Assembly (NCBI RefSeq): GCF_001905545.1
Contig: NZ_LIPD01000008.1
Span: 310,001-374,000 of the forward strand
Source of the DNA: Streptomyces sp. CB02056
GTDB lineage: Bacteria > Actinomycetota > Actinomycetes > Streptomycetales > Streptomycetaceae
DNA length: 64,000 nt
Direction of reading: 5' to 3'
Below are positions 43,168 through 51,234 of the stretch, one piece after another. Both the position numbers and the translations under genes were made by a program. How positions within the stretch are numbered: position 1 is the stretch's first letter; each line of letters starts with the position of its first letter. The notes beneath the pieces were generated by a model. The model did not search any database, was not told where the DNA came from, and saw nothing but the letters and a program-made list of their open reading frames with translations.

Positions 43168-43289
43168 CGGCGTTGCCCGGGCCGCCTCGGGCTTCGTCCG
43201 GGGCCGCGTCGGCGCCGGCCCGGGGCCGCTCCGGCGGTGCTCCCGCCCGGTCGGCCGGGGCCGGAGGGGCCCGCGGCGGGCTCGGTAGG

Positions 43290-43311
43290 ATGCCTACTGG
43301 ACGGTATGCGT
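43290..43311. promoter_or_regulatory. ARE-like palindrome upstream of receptor gene 1
   Basis: ATGCCTACTGGACGGTATGC plus two bases form an imperfect dyad (7 of 11 pairs) with the half-site GGTATGC typical of autoregulatory elements bound by gamma-butyrolactone receptors. It lies about 67 bases upstream of the gene at 43378. Confidence 0.45.
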
Positions 43312-43377
43312 CCGCCGCCCCGTCCGCCCCCATAGGATCGGCCGCTGCCGAGACCAGAACTTTCCAGGGAGGCTGCG

Positions 43378-43989
43378 ATGGCCAGGCAGGCCCGCGCGCT
43401 GGCGACCCGCCAGACGGTACTCGTCGCGGCGGCCGAGGTGTTCGACGAGCGGGGCTACGCCGCCGCCACGATGTCCGAGATCCTGGACCGCGCCGGCGTC
43501 ACCAAGGGCGCGCTGTACTTCCACTTCCGCTCCAAGGAGGAGCTGGCGCTCGCCGTCATCGAGGGACAGGGCGTCTTCATCTCCGGCTGGACACCGGCCT
43601 CGGACAGCCCGGTGCAGAACCTGATCGACCTCGGGTACGCCTTCGCCCGCGCGCTCCAGACCGACCCGCTGGTGCGCGGCAGCATCCGGCTGACGATCGA
43701 GCACGGCAGCTTCACCCAACCGCAGCTCGCGGCCTACCAGGGCTGGATGGACACCGTCCGCGTCCTGCTGGAGCACGCCCGGGAGGCCGGCGACCTCCAC
43801 CCGGGGGTCGACCTGACCGCGGCCGCCGGGGTGATCACCGGGGCCGTCACCGGCATCCAGCTGAGCTCCCAGGTGCTGGCCGACCGGCAGGACCTGATCC
43901 AGCGGCTGTCCGACCTCTGGACGCTGCTGCTGCCCGGCCTGGTCCAGCCGCACGCGCTCGCCCGGCTGAGCGTCGCCGAGCGCGCCTGA
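43378..43989 (+). CDS. Gamma-butyrolactone receptor-like TetR regulator (ArpA/ScbR family)
   Basis: The 203-residue protein has the TetR domain typical of butyrolactone receptors: MARQARALATRQTVLVAAAE, then ILDRAGVTKGALYFHFRSKE (about 39-58). The C-terminal domain includes the GYAFARALQTDPLVRGSIRL segment seen in this family. Receptors repress target genes until a butyrolactone binds. Neighbourhood with AfsA supports the call. True ligand binding cannot be judged, and it may be a pseudo-receptor. Good AGGGAGG Shine-Dalgarno. Confidence 0.88.
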   Translation: MARQARALATRQTVLVAAAEVFDERGYAAATMSEILDRAGVTKGALYFHFRSKEELALAVIEGQGVFISGWTPASDSPVQNLIDLGYAFARALQTDPLVRGSIRLTIEHGSFTQPQLAAYQGWMDTVRVLLEHAREAGDLHPGVDLTAAAGVITGAVTGIQLSSQVLADRQDLIQRLSDLWTLLLPGLVQPHALARLSVAERA

Positions 43990-44023
43990 GCCCCGACTCC
44001 GGGAGCCCCGGGGCCGGGGCCGG

Positions 44024-44662
44024 TCAGACCCGGTAGCCCGCCCGGCGCTCCGCCGTCACCAGGGCCGGCAGCGCGGCCGTCCAGAGCCGGCTCACCGCCT
44101 CAGGACCGGGCCGGCCGGTCTCCTCGCCCGCGAGCAGCACCTGGCCGGCCGCCACCGCGGTGAGCAGTTCGGCGGCGGCCCGCCGGTCCACCCCGGGGCG
44201 CAGCTCGCCGGCCTCGGCGGCGCGGTCCAGCAGCCGGTGGACGACGGCGGTGAGGCTGCGCCAGGCGACGTCGGAGGCCACGGGCGGGCCGTCCGGCCCC
44301 TCCTGGGCGCCGTCCCGGCGCGGGCCCTGGCGGCCGAGCCGGACGCCGGCCCGCACCACCACGTCCTCGCGCAGCATCCGGGCCAGCTCGTGCGAGAAGT
44401 CGATCAGCCCCTGGAGGGCCGGGCCGTCGGCCCGCAGCGCGCGCAGCGCGGCCGAGCCGACCTCCCGCCCGGAGGCGCGGCGCACCCCGTCGGCGAGGGC
44501 CTGCTTGGACACGAAGTGGAAGTAGAGGGCCCCCTTGCTCACCCCGGCCCGGCGGCTGATGTCGACCAGGCTGGCGGCCTCGAAGCCCACCCGCGCGAAG
44601 GTCTCCGCGGCGGCGAGCAGTACGGCCCGCCGGGTCCGCCCAGCCCGCTCCTGCTTGACCAC
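44024..44662 (-). CDS. Second gamma-butyrolactone receptor-like TetR regulator
   Basis: The 212-residue protein has the same ArpA-type N terminus (RRAVLLAAAETFARVGFEAA, then ISRRAGVSKGALYFHFVSKQ). The C-terminal domain is more divergent and Arg/Gly-rich (RLGRQGPRRDGAQEGPDGPP insertion), which could indicate a pseudo-receptor that senses other ligands. The GTG at 44662 was chosen because GGAGGGGG precedes it by five bases. It is convergent with receptor gene 1 (34-base gap) and divergent from afsA. Confidence 0.86.
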   Translation of the reverse strand: MVKQERAGRTRRAVLLAAAETFARVGFEAASLVDISRRAGVSKGALYFHFVSKQALADGVRRASGREVGSAALRALRADGPALQGLIDFSHELARMLREDVVVRAGVRLGRQGPRRDGAQEGPDGPPVASDVAWRSLTAVVHRLLDRAAEAGELRPGVDRRAAAELLTAVAAGQVLLAGEETGRPGPEAVSRLWTAALPALVTAERRAGYRV

Positions 44663-44760
44663 TGGCCCCCTCCGGACTCGGCCGGGCGCGATCCCCGCCC
44701 CACCCGGCTGCTGTCGGCGCGGCCCCTGCGGGGGCGGCGCTCGCATGCGGACGGCACCCT

Positions 44761-44783
44761 CCGAAACCGCATGGTTGGTATCT
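44761..44783. promoter_or_regulatory. ARE-like palindrome upstream of receptor gene 2
   Basis: On the minus strand the site reads AGATACCAACC then ATGCGGTTTCGG, with AACC/GGTT symmetry about GCAT, like half-sites of butyrolactone receptor operators. It overlaps the probable promoter of the gene ending at 44662, suggesting autorepression or cross-repression. Confidence 0.5.
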
Positions 44784-44931
44784 AATCTAGCGCTTGCTTC
44801 GCCCCCGCCGTCCAGCGGGGACGGCCCCCCACCGATGGTCCGAGGCCTCCCGAACGGGCATTCCCGCAGCCCAGGGGGCAGGTAGCGTGGCCGGGCCGGA
44901 GCGTTCGACCTGGGCACCCCAGCCGCCGAAC

Positions 44932-44949
44932 ACAAACCGGGTGGTATGT
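44932..44949. promoter_or_regulatory. ARE-like palindrome upstream of afsA
   Basis: ACAAACCGGGTGGTATGT has half-sites ACAAACC and GGTATGT with a single mismatch from perfect symmetry, around a four-base centre. This is the closest match in the window to a butyrolactone receptor operator. It lies 62 bases before the afsA ATG. Confidence 0.6.
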
Positions 44950-45010
44950 ATGTTTTGCTCGGACGGCCGTGGCGGCCGCTCCGACCGACACCCTGAAGCG
45001 GGGGCCCGTC

Positions 45011-46180
45011 ATGCCATCGATCGTAGAGCCGGACCCGCACGATCCGTACGCCCACCCCGGCCCGGGCAACGCCGGCGGCTTCGGGTTCGACGACGGCCCC
45101 ACCGCCGGCTACGACTTCCACCACGGCCCCGCCACCGGCTACGACTTCCACGACCGGACCGTCTCCCGGCACCTGGTGCACCGCGCCTCGGTGTCCGAGG
45201 TGTTCCTCACCGGCTGGCAGGCCACCGGCCCGTACGACTTCCTGCTCGGCGCCCAGTGGCCCCGGCTGCACGGCTTCTACCGGCTGCCCGGGGACCGCTA
45301 CCACGACCCGGTGCTGCTGGCCGAAACGATCCGGCAGACCGGGCTGCTGATCGGCCACGCCGGGTTCGGGGTGCCGCGCGGCCACCACTTCATGATGGAG
45401 GACCTCTCCTACGCGCTCGACGGGACCGGCCTGCCGGGCCTCGCCGTCACCGCCGGCCCCGCCTCGCTGATGCTGGCCGTCGGCTGCGAGGACGTCCGGA
45501 TGCGGCACGGCGAGCTCGCCTCGCTCCGGGTCTGCGTCGACGTCACCCGGGACGGCCGGCCGATCGGCCGCGGCAGCGGACGGCTGCGGGTGGTCTCCCC
45601 CGCCTCGTACGCCCGGCTGCGCGGCCCCGCGCGGCGCACCCTCCCACCGCGCCCGCCGGCACCCGCCGCGCCCGAGCTGGTCGGCCGCGCACAGCCGGCG
45701 GACGTGGTGCTCAGCCCGACCCTGGCGCCGGACACCTGGCTGCTGCGCGCCGACGCCACCCACCCGGTGCTGTTCGACCACGAGCTGGACCACGTGCCCG
45801 GGATGCTGGTGCTGGAGGCCGCCCGGCAGGCCGCCCAGCGGCTGCGCCACCCCGAGCCGGTGGTCCCGGTCGAGCTGGTGACCTCCTTCGACCACTACAT
45901 CGAGCTGGACCGGCCCTGCTTCGTCCGGGCCGCCCCCGAACCGGCCCCCGGGCCGGCCGCGGCGGACGGGCGGCTCGCGGTACGGGTCGAGCTGCTCCAG
46001 GACGGCCGGACGGCGGCCGAGTGCCTGCTGCTCACCGTGCCGGTGGACGGACCGGCCGAGGGCCCGAGAGTGCCGGTCCGGCGGGACGCCTACGACGGCC
46101 GCCCCGCCGTCCCGGGCCCCGCCGTACCCGGCCCTCCCCTGCCGGGCCTCGGGGGCGCCCGGCTGCCGCTGGCGAGTTAG
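45011..46180 (+). CDS. afsA: AfsA-family gamma-butyrolactone synthase
   Basis: The 389-residue protein contains two AfsA hotdog-like repeats: SRHLVHRASVSEVFLTGWQ with QWPRLHGFYRL in the first, and HPVLFDHELDHVPGMLVLEA in the second. AfsA enzymes condense dihydroxyacetone phosphate with a beta-ketoacyl chain to make A-factor-like signals. It is longer than the usual ~300 residues: the N terminus has tandem GYDFHHGPAT/GYDFHDRTVS and the C terminus is Pro/Gly-rich. ATG 45011 is preferred over GTG 44969, where GC-rich shadow sequence precedes it. Confidence 0.92.
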   Translation: MPSIVEPDPHDPYAHPGPGNAGGFGFDDGPTAGYDFHHGPATGYDFHDRTVSRHLVHRASVSEVFLTGWQATGPYDFLLGAQWPRLHGFYRLPGDRYHDPVLLAETIRQTGLLIGHAGFGVPRGHHFMMEDLSYALDGTGLPGLAVTAGPASLMLAVGCEDVRMRHGELASLRVCVDVTRDGRPIGRGSGRLRVVSPASYARLRGPARRTLPPRPPAPAAPELVGRAQPADVVLSPTLAPDTWLLRADATHPVLFDHELDHVPGMLVLEAARQAAQRLRHPEPVVPVELVTSFDHYIELDRPCFVRAAPEPAPGPAAADGRLAVRVELLQDGRTAAECLLLTVPVDGPAEGPRVPVRRDAYDGRPAVPGPAVPGPPLPGLGGARLPLAS

Positions 46181-46196
46181 GGACGCCCCGGGCCCG

Positions 46197-46601
46197 TCAG
46201 GCGGCCACCAGGGCGGCCGGCCGGCCCGCGTGCATCACGCTGAGGTTGGTCGCCAGCCGGACCGGGTCCTGGGACAGCCAGAGCCGCAGCGCGGCACCCA
46301 GGGCCGCGCTGGCCGACTCGACCCGGACGTCGGTGATCTGCGCGATCCGTGCCGCGCCCGGCACCAGCAGATCGGCCAGCGGGGTCGGCAGCCACACCGT
46401 CAGGGCGCACGGCGCGGGCACGGCCAGCGCCCCCAGCAACCGGTAGGCGTCCCCCGGCGCGCTGAGCGTCGGGATGATGTCCAGCAGCGCGTCGGACACC
46501 ACCTCCGACACGTCGCTCCGGTGTCCCTGGGCGAGCCTGCGGAGCAGCGTGCGCTCGGCGGCGGTGATTCGGACGGTCAGCATGACCTCGTCGCACTCCA
46601 T
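46197..46601 (-). CDS. Small protein with ribbon-helix-helix-like N terminus
   Basis: The 134-residue protein of unknown function starts MLTVRITAAERTLLRRLAQG after a six-residue leader. It continues SDVSEVVSDALLDIIPTL, resembling a ribbon-helix-helix DNA-binding fold. The rest is not recognised. GAGGAGG lies 12 bases upstream of the ATG at 46601, and an internal ATG at 46583 is an alternative. It is convergent with afsA (16-base gap), so a role in the butyrolactone locus is possible but unproven. Confidence 0.65.
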   Translation of the reverse strand: MECDEVMLTVRITAAERTLLRRLAQGHRSDVSEVVSDALLDIIPTLSAPGDAYRLLGALAVPAPCALTVWLPTPLADLLVPGAARIAQITDVRVESASAALGAALRLWLSQDPVRLATNLSVMHAGRPAALVAA

Positions 46602-46671
46602 TGCGCGATTTCCTCCTCAGTTCCCTCTCGCACCGGCCGGCGGCCGGCGCGCACTACCCCGTTTCACACAT

Positions 46672-46704
46672 CGGCCCGGCTACCTGTGGGAGAGAGCCGG
46701 GCCG
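46672..46704 (-). terminator. Hairpin downstream of ccsB
   Basis: CGGCCCGGCT (46672-46681) pairs perfectly with AGCCGGGCCG (46695-46704) around a 13-base loop, just beyond the ccsB stop on the minus strand. Confidence 0.7.
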
Positions 46705-46725
46705 GTGGGTGATCGTGTGCCCCGG

Positions 46726-47856
46726 TCAGATCCCCGCGTAGGAGTGCTTTCCGGTGACGAAGATGTTCACCCCGTAGTAGTTGAAGAGCCAGCAGGCGAA
46801 CGCCGCCAGCGCCAGGTAGGCGGCCTTGCGGCCCTTCCAGCCGGCCGTCGCACGGGCGTGCAGGTAGCAGGCGTAGGCGACCCAGGTGATGAACGACCAG
46901 GTCTCCTTCGGGTCCCACTCCCAGTACTTGCCCCAGGCCGCCTCGGCCCAGATCGCGCCCGCGATGATGGTGAACGTCCACAGCGGGAAGACCAGGGCGT
47001 TGATCCGGTAGGACAGCTTGTCGAAGGTGGACGCGGCGGGCAGTCGGCGCCAGATCGAGGCCGAGGTGCCCAGCGGGCCGGTGGTGAGGCCGGCCGCCGT
47101 CCGCTTCTCGAAGGACTCCTTGCCGAGGTACAGCAGCGTGGCGATGAACGCCGCGTAGAAGGCGCCGCCGCAGAAGATCGCGGTGGAGACGTGGATCGCC
47201 AGCCACGGCGAGTGCAGCGCCGGGACGAGCTGCTCGGAGTCGGTGTACAGCACCGTGGTGGCGATGCCGAGGGTCAGCAGCACCGCGAGCACGACCGGCA
47301 GGCCGAGCCAGCGGACCTTCTTCTTCGCGGCCAGCAGCACCAGGTACGCGGCCGTCATCGCGAAGGCGAAGGCGCAGGAGAACTCGTACATGTTGCCCCA
47401 CGGCCAGCGGGAGACCGACAGGCCGCGGGTGATGATGCCGCCGCCGTGCAGCGCCAGCGCCAGCACGGTGAGCGAGACGGCGATCCGGCCGGCCAGGTCG
47501 GCCCGCACGCTGGTGCCGGCCGCGCCCGGGCCGTCCTCCTCCTCGGCGCCGCGCCCGGTGGTGACCACCGTCGCGCCCTCGCCCGCGATCGCGGTGCGGG
47601 TGAGCGTCGTGGTGCCGCCGCCGGCCCCGGCCACCGTGACGGTGACCTTCTTCGCGGCCTTCCTGTCCGCCGCGGCGACGGTCTCGCCCAGGCTGCCCGC
47701 CTGTTCGGTCGAGCGGACGGCGACGGCGCCCTTGCTGCCGAAGGTCCACTCGATCATGTGGGCGAACATGGCGAGGGTGTAGACCACCATCGCCGAATAG
47801 ATCAGCTTGTTGGAGAGGTCGGCCAGCTGTGGGTCGACCGCCGAGGCGAGATGCAC
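46726..47856 (-). CDS. ccsB: System II cytochrome c biogenesis protein CcsB/ResC (CcsA family)
   Basis: The 376-residue integral membrane haem-handling protein has eight helices and the tryptophan-rich WWD haem motif in WGKYWEWDPKETWSF. Conserved histidines flank it (for example AIHVSTAIFC). A 70-residue hydrophilic segment (about 45-115) follows the first helix. With ResB it forms the haem transport/ligation complex that attaches haem to c-type cytochromes outside the membrane. The GTG at 47856 lies three bases after the resB stop. Confidence 0.93.
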   Translation of the reverse strand: MHLASAVDPQLADLSNKLIYSAMVVYTLAMFAHMIEWTFGSKGAVAVRSTEQAGSLGETVAAADRKAAKKVTVTVAGAGGGTTTLTRTAIAGEGATVVTTGRGAEEEDGPGAAGTSVRADLAGRIAVSLTVLALALHGGGIITRGLSVSRWPWGNMYEFSCAFAFAMTAAYLVLLAAKKKVRWLGLPVVLAVLLTLGIATTVLYTDSEQLVPALHSPWLAIHVSTAIFCGGAFYAAFIATLLYLGKESFEKRTAAGLTTGPLGTSASIWRRLPAASTFDKLSYRINALVFPLWTFTIIAGAIWAEAAWGKYWEWDPKETWSFITWVAYACYLHARATAGWKGRKAAYLALAAFACWLFNYYGVNIFVTGKHSYAGI

Positions 47857-47859
47857 CGT

Positions 47860-49701
47860 CTACTCCTTGGAGTTCTGGTCGGCAGGGACTGCGGGTTCCG
47901 GGGAGGCCGCCGGGACTGTGGGGGTCCCGGTCTCCTCGGGTACGTCCGTTTCGGTGTCGGCGTCCTCGTCCGCGGAGGCCGGAGTGCCGTCCTCGTCCGC
48001 GGAGGCCGGGGTGCCGTCCTCACCTTCGGGGGCCGGGGCGTCGTCCTCCTCGTCCTCGGAGGCGGGAGCGTCGTCCTGGAGGTCGACCGCGAGCTCCGCC
48101 AGCTCCTCGGCGATCTTCGCCGACTCGCTGCGGGCCAGGCCGGCCAGCTCCACCTGGGTGCCGCCGCCCGGCAGGGCGACCGCCCGCACCCAGATCCGGC
48201 GGCGCTGGATGAACAGCGAGCCGATCAGGCCGAGGATCGCGAGCACGCCGCCGCTCAGGGCGATCGCGTTGCCCGGACGGTGCGAGATGTTGAAGCTGGC
48301 CCACTGCTTGTAGCCCTCGAAGGTCACCGAGCCGTAGCCGTCGGGCAGGTCCCAGGCCTGGCCGGGCTTGAGCCGGGCCTTGGCCGGCTGGCCGTCCTGG
48401 GTGAGCTGGGTGAGCTTGCGGGTGTTGAGCTGGTAGACGTTCTGCGGCAGGCCGGAGTCGGTGCCGAGGTCGCCGGCGAAGGCGTTCAGCACCAGTTCGG
48501 GCTCGGCGTCACCGGGGAACAGCGAGACCGGGCCGGTGCCCTCGAAGCTCAGCGGGGCGGTCGGCAGGAAGAAGCCGGAGAAGCCCATCTGGGTCTTGTT
48601 GCCGTCGGGGCCCACGCCGTAGTCGGAGACCTTCACGACACCGGTGGAGGTCAGGTTGCCGTCCTGCGGCAGGAACGGGACGGCGCCGCGGTAGACGACC
48701 TCGCCCTTGCCGTTCTTGACGCTGACGAACGGGGCGTAGCCGTGGCCGATCAGGTAGACCTTGCTGCCGCCGATCTCCAGCGGGTGGTTGACCTCGATCG
48801 TCGACTTCTTCAGCTTCGACTGGTCGCTGCCCTCGTAGTACTCGACGTTCGCGGTGAACTGCCGGGCGGCGCCGATCTGGTCGCCCTTGGTCTGGAACTT
48901 CGAGGTGAAGCTGTCCAGCTTCAGGTAGAAGGGGTCGAGGTCCTGGTTGCCGTAGAACCGGGTGCCGTTGAAGTCGTCGAGCTGGGTGATGGTGTTGGAG
49001 TAGCCCTCGCCCTGGACCATCAGCTTGCCGCCGGTGCCCGAGGCCAGGCTGGCCCAGGCGAAGCCGCCGAGCAGCGCGAACAGCGACAGGTGGAACAGCA
49101 GGTTGCCGACCTCGCGCAGGTAGCCCTTCTCGGCCGCCACCGCGCCGCCGGACAGGTGGGCGCGGAAGCCGCGCTTGCGCAGCAGCCGGTGCGCGGCGGC
49201 GTTCACCGCGTCGGCGTCCGCCTCGGTGCGCCAGGCCGCGTGCACCGGCATCCGGGTCAGGTTGCGCGGCGCGGCCGGCGGCTGGGAGCGCAGCACGCCG
49301 ACGAACTGCCAGGTGCGCGGGACGATGCAGCCGGCCAGCGACACGAACAGCAGGATGTAGATCGCGGAGAACCAGACCGAGCTGTAGACGTCGAACAGCT
49401 GGAGCTTCTCGTAGATCGGCGCGACCGTGGCGTGCTGCGCCTTCCAGGCCTCGACCTTCAGCTGGCCCTGGCCGTTCTGGTACTGCGGGATCAGCGAGCC
49501 GGGGATGGCGGCCAGCGACAGCAGGAAGAGCAGGATCAGGGCGACCCGCATCGAGGTCAGCTGGCGCCACATCCAGCGCGCCCAGCCGAACGCCCCTATG
49601 CCGGTCGGTCCGTCGGACTCGACCGGCGCGGTGCTGAGCCGCTCGGCGGCGACGTCGTCCGGCGCCGGGGGCTGCTCGGTCTCGGTCGTGGTGTTGCTCA
49701 C
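47860..49701 (-). CDS. resB: Cytochrome c biogenesis protein ResB with acidic tail
   Basis: The 613-residue protein has helices near residues 50-70, 105-125, 195-215 and 475-495, with a large extracytoplasmic domain between the third and fourth. FGWARWMWRQLTSMRVALIL and AAIPGSLIPQ are ResB landmarks. The C-terminal 100 residues form an acidic Ala/Pro/Asp/Glu tail with duplicated DGTPASADE. ResB works with CcsB in cytochrome c maturation. The GTG at 49701 is two bases after the ccdA stop. Confidence 0.93.
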   Translation of the reverse strand: MSNTTTETEQPPAPDDVAAERLSTAPVESDGPTGIGAFGWARWMWRQLTSMRVALILLFLLSLAAIPGSLIPQYQNGQGQLKVEAWKAQHATVAPIYEKLQLFDVYSSVWFSAIYILLFVSLAGCIVPRTWQFVGVLRSQPPAAPRNLTRMPVHAAWRTEADADAVNAAAHRLLRKRGFRAHLSGGAVAAEKGYLREVGNLLFHLSLFALLGGFAWASLASGTGGKLMVQGEGYSNTITQLDDFNGTRFYGNQDLDPFYLKLDSFTSKFQTKGDQIGAARQFTANVEYYEGSDQSKLKKSTIEVNHPLEIGGSKVYLIGHGYAPFVSVKNGKGEVVYRGAVPFLPQDGNLTSTGVVKVSDYGVGPDGNKTQMGFSGFFLPTAPLSFEGTGPVSLFPGDAEPELVLNAFAGDLGTDSGLPQNVYQLNTRKLTQLTQDGQPAKARLKPGQAWDLPDGYGSVTFEGYKQWASFNISHRPGNAIALSGGVLAILGLIGSLFIQRRRIWVRAVALPGGGTQVELAGLARSESAKIAEELAELAVDLQDDAPASEDEEDDAPAPEGEDGTPASADEDGTPASADEDADTETDVPEETGTPTVPAASPEPAVPADQNSKE

Positions 49702-49703
49702 GG

Positions 49704-50477
49704 TCAGATTCCGATCTGGAAGTCGGCGGTCCAGGACTGCAGCTGGCTCAGCATCGAGTCCCAGATCCCGGTGACGAGCAGCAGACCGACCGCGACGAGC
49801 ATGCCGCCGCCGATCCTCATGACGAGCGGGTAGTGCCGCTTGACCCAGCCGAAGGCGCCCAGCGCCCGGCGGAAGGCCAGCGCGGCCACGATGAACGGTA
49901 CGCCGAGGCCCAGGCAGTAGAAGGTCATCAGCAGGGCGCCGCGCGCGGCGTCGGCCTGGTTCAGGGCGAGGTTCTGGACGGTCGCCAGGGTCGGGCCGAT
50001 GCAGGGCGTCCAGCCGACGCCGAAGACCACGCCCAGCAGCGGCGCGCCGAGCAGGCCGACCGACGGACGGCGGTGGGAGCGCACCTCGCGCATGCTCAGA
50101 CCGGGGACGAGGCCCATGAAGGCGAGGCCCATCACGATCGTCACCGCCCCGAGCACGATCGAGATGACCCGCTTGTGCTCCTGGAGGGTGTCGCCGAACT
50201 GCCCGAACAGCGCCCCGCCCGAGACGAACACGGCGGTGAAGCCGAGGATGAACAGCGTCGCCCCGAGCAGCATCCGGCCGCGCCGCGCGCCGCGCGCGTC
50301 CGCGAGGTCGGCGGCGGAGAAGCCGGTCACGTACGACAGGTAGCCGGGGACGAGCGGCAGCACGCAGGGCGAGAAGAACGACACCAGTCCGGCCGCCAGC
50401 GCGATCGGCGCGGCGACCAGCAGCGCTCCGCTCTGGAGGGTCCCGGTGTTGTCGGCGAGTTGTTGCGGCAGGCTCAC
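49704..50477 (-). CDS. ccdA: Thiol-disulfide transporter CcdA
   Basis: The 257-residue protein has six membrane helices and two redox-active cysteines in FFSPCVLPLVPGYLSY and VGWTPCIGPTLATV. It moves reducing electrons across the membrane to keep the apocytochrome or its thioredoxin partner reduced. The GTG at 50477 overlaps the thioredoxin stop by four bases (GTGA). The longer open frame upstream is a shadow. Confidence 0.94.
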   Translation of the reverse strand: MSLPQQLADNTGTLQSGALLVAAPIALAAGLVSFFSPCVLPLVPGYLSYVTGFSAADLADARGARRGRMLLGATLFILGFTAVFVSGGALFGQFGDTLQEHKRVISIVLGAVTIVMGLAFMGLVPGLSMREVRSHRRPSVGLLGAPLLGVVFGVGWTPCIGPTLATVQNLALNQADAARGALLMTFYCLGLGVPFIVAALAFRRALGAFGWVKRHYPLVMRIGGGMLVAVGLLLVTGIWDSMLSQLQSWTADFQIGI

Positions 50478-51091
50478 TGCTTCTGCTCCGCGACCACCGG
50501 CTGGAGGATCGACTCCAGCGCGTCCTCGGTGGTGCCGCCGACGGCGCGGGCGGCCAGCTTGCCGTCCCGGTCGACGATCAGGGTGGTCGGGATGGACTGC
50601 GGGTTGAGGCTGCCCTTGGGGAACTTGAGCAGCTGGGTGCCGGCCGGGTCGAAGAGGCTCGGGTAGGTGACGCCCTGCTCCTGCTCGAAGCGGACGGCGT
50701 TCTGCTTCTCGGTGTCCCGGGTGTTGATGCCGAGGAACTGGACGCCCTGGTCCTTGTACTTCTCCGAGACGTTCTGGAGGCTCTTGGCCTCGGCCCGGCA
50801 CGGGCCGCACCAGGAGCCCCAGACGTTCAGCACGACGACCTTGCCCCGGTAGTCGGAGAGCTTGGCCGGGGTGCCCTCCAGGGTGTCCCCGGAGATGTCC
50901 GGCGCGTCCCCGCGCTTCCCGGCGTCCGCCTTCGACAGGTTGGTGCCCTTGACCGTGACGAAGCCGACCTGGCCCTCGCCGCCGCCCGACGAGCCCGAGG
51001 AGGAACAGCCGGTGAGGGCGAGCGCAGCGGCGGCGACGGTGGCGGCGGCTGCTGCGGCGACACGGGGACGGGGGCGCGTCATGGCAGACAT
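50474..51091 (-). CDS. TlpA-like thioredoxin lipoprotein (cytochrome c maturation)
   Basis: The 205-residue protein has a lipoprotein signal ending LALTGC (C29) and a thioredoxin fold with the WCGPC active site (C95, C98) in NVWGSWCGPCRAEA. It also has FLGINTRDTEKQNAV and the cis-proline SIPTTLIVDRDG. It likely reduces the CXXCH motif of apocytochromes with electrons from CcdA. First gene of the thioredoxin-ccdA-resB-ccsB operon, spaced 0-4 bases throughout. Confidence 0.95.
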   Translation of the reverse strand: MSAMTRPRPRVAAAAAATVAAAALALTGCSSSGSSGGGEGQVGFVTVKGTNLSKADAGKRGDAPDISGDTLEGTPAKLSDYRGKVVVLNVWGSWCGPCRAEAKSLQNVSEKYKDQGVQFLGINTRDTEKQNAVRFEQEQGVTYPSLFDPAGTQLLKFPKGSLNPQSIPTTLIVDRDGKLAARAVGGTTEDALESILQPVVAEQKQ

Positions 51092-51175
51092 GTGAAAAGT
51101 TTCGCATGGAGTTCCGGGCCGGTTCGCCGGGGTCCTCCCTTGCGCGTCGCACCCCTTCTGACCTGCGACGAAATC

Positions 51176-51203
51176 GGGTCACCCGGCAGTCGCCGGGTGA
51201 CCC
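51176..51203. terminator. Terminator hairpin
   Basis: GGGTCACCCGGC (51176-51187) pairs perfectly with GCCGGGTGACCC (51192-51203) around AGTC. It lies downstream of the minus-strand phosphatase gene, between it and the thioredoxin operon. Confidence 0.85.
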
Positions 51204-51234
51204 GAAGTCATACTTACACGCCGCTTACGGGAGG

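Larger units (their letters stand above)
44663..45010. other. Divergent regulatory region between receptor gene 2 and afsA
   Basis: This 348-base region has no gene. It carries two ARE-like palindromes (44761-44783 and 44932-44949) and TAGATT on the minus strand (44784-44789) as a possible -10 for receptor gene 2. The locally lower GC around 44765-44800 and 44930-44960 marks the likely promoters. Confidence 0.6.

Noticed and set aside
46177..46596. Alternative minus-strand frame overlapping the RHH-like gene
   Set aside because: Arg/Gly/Ala-rich with no RHH-like motif. The frame ending at 46197 has a better Shine-Dalgarno sequence and protein-like composition.
46474..49833. Very long plus-strand open frame (over 1,100 codons) opposite ccsB and resB
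   Set aside because: It is antisense to two clear membrane protein genes, has Gly/Arg/Val/Asp composition without domains, and is the expected shadow of biased third codon positions in high-GC DNA.
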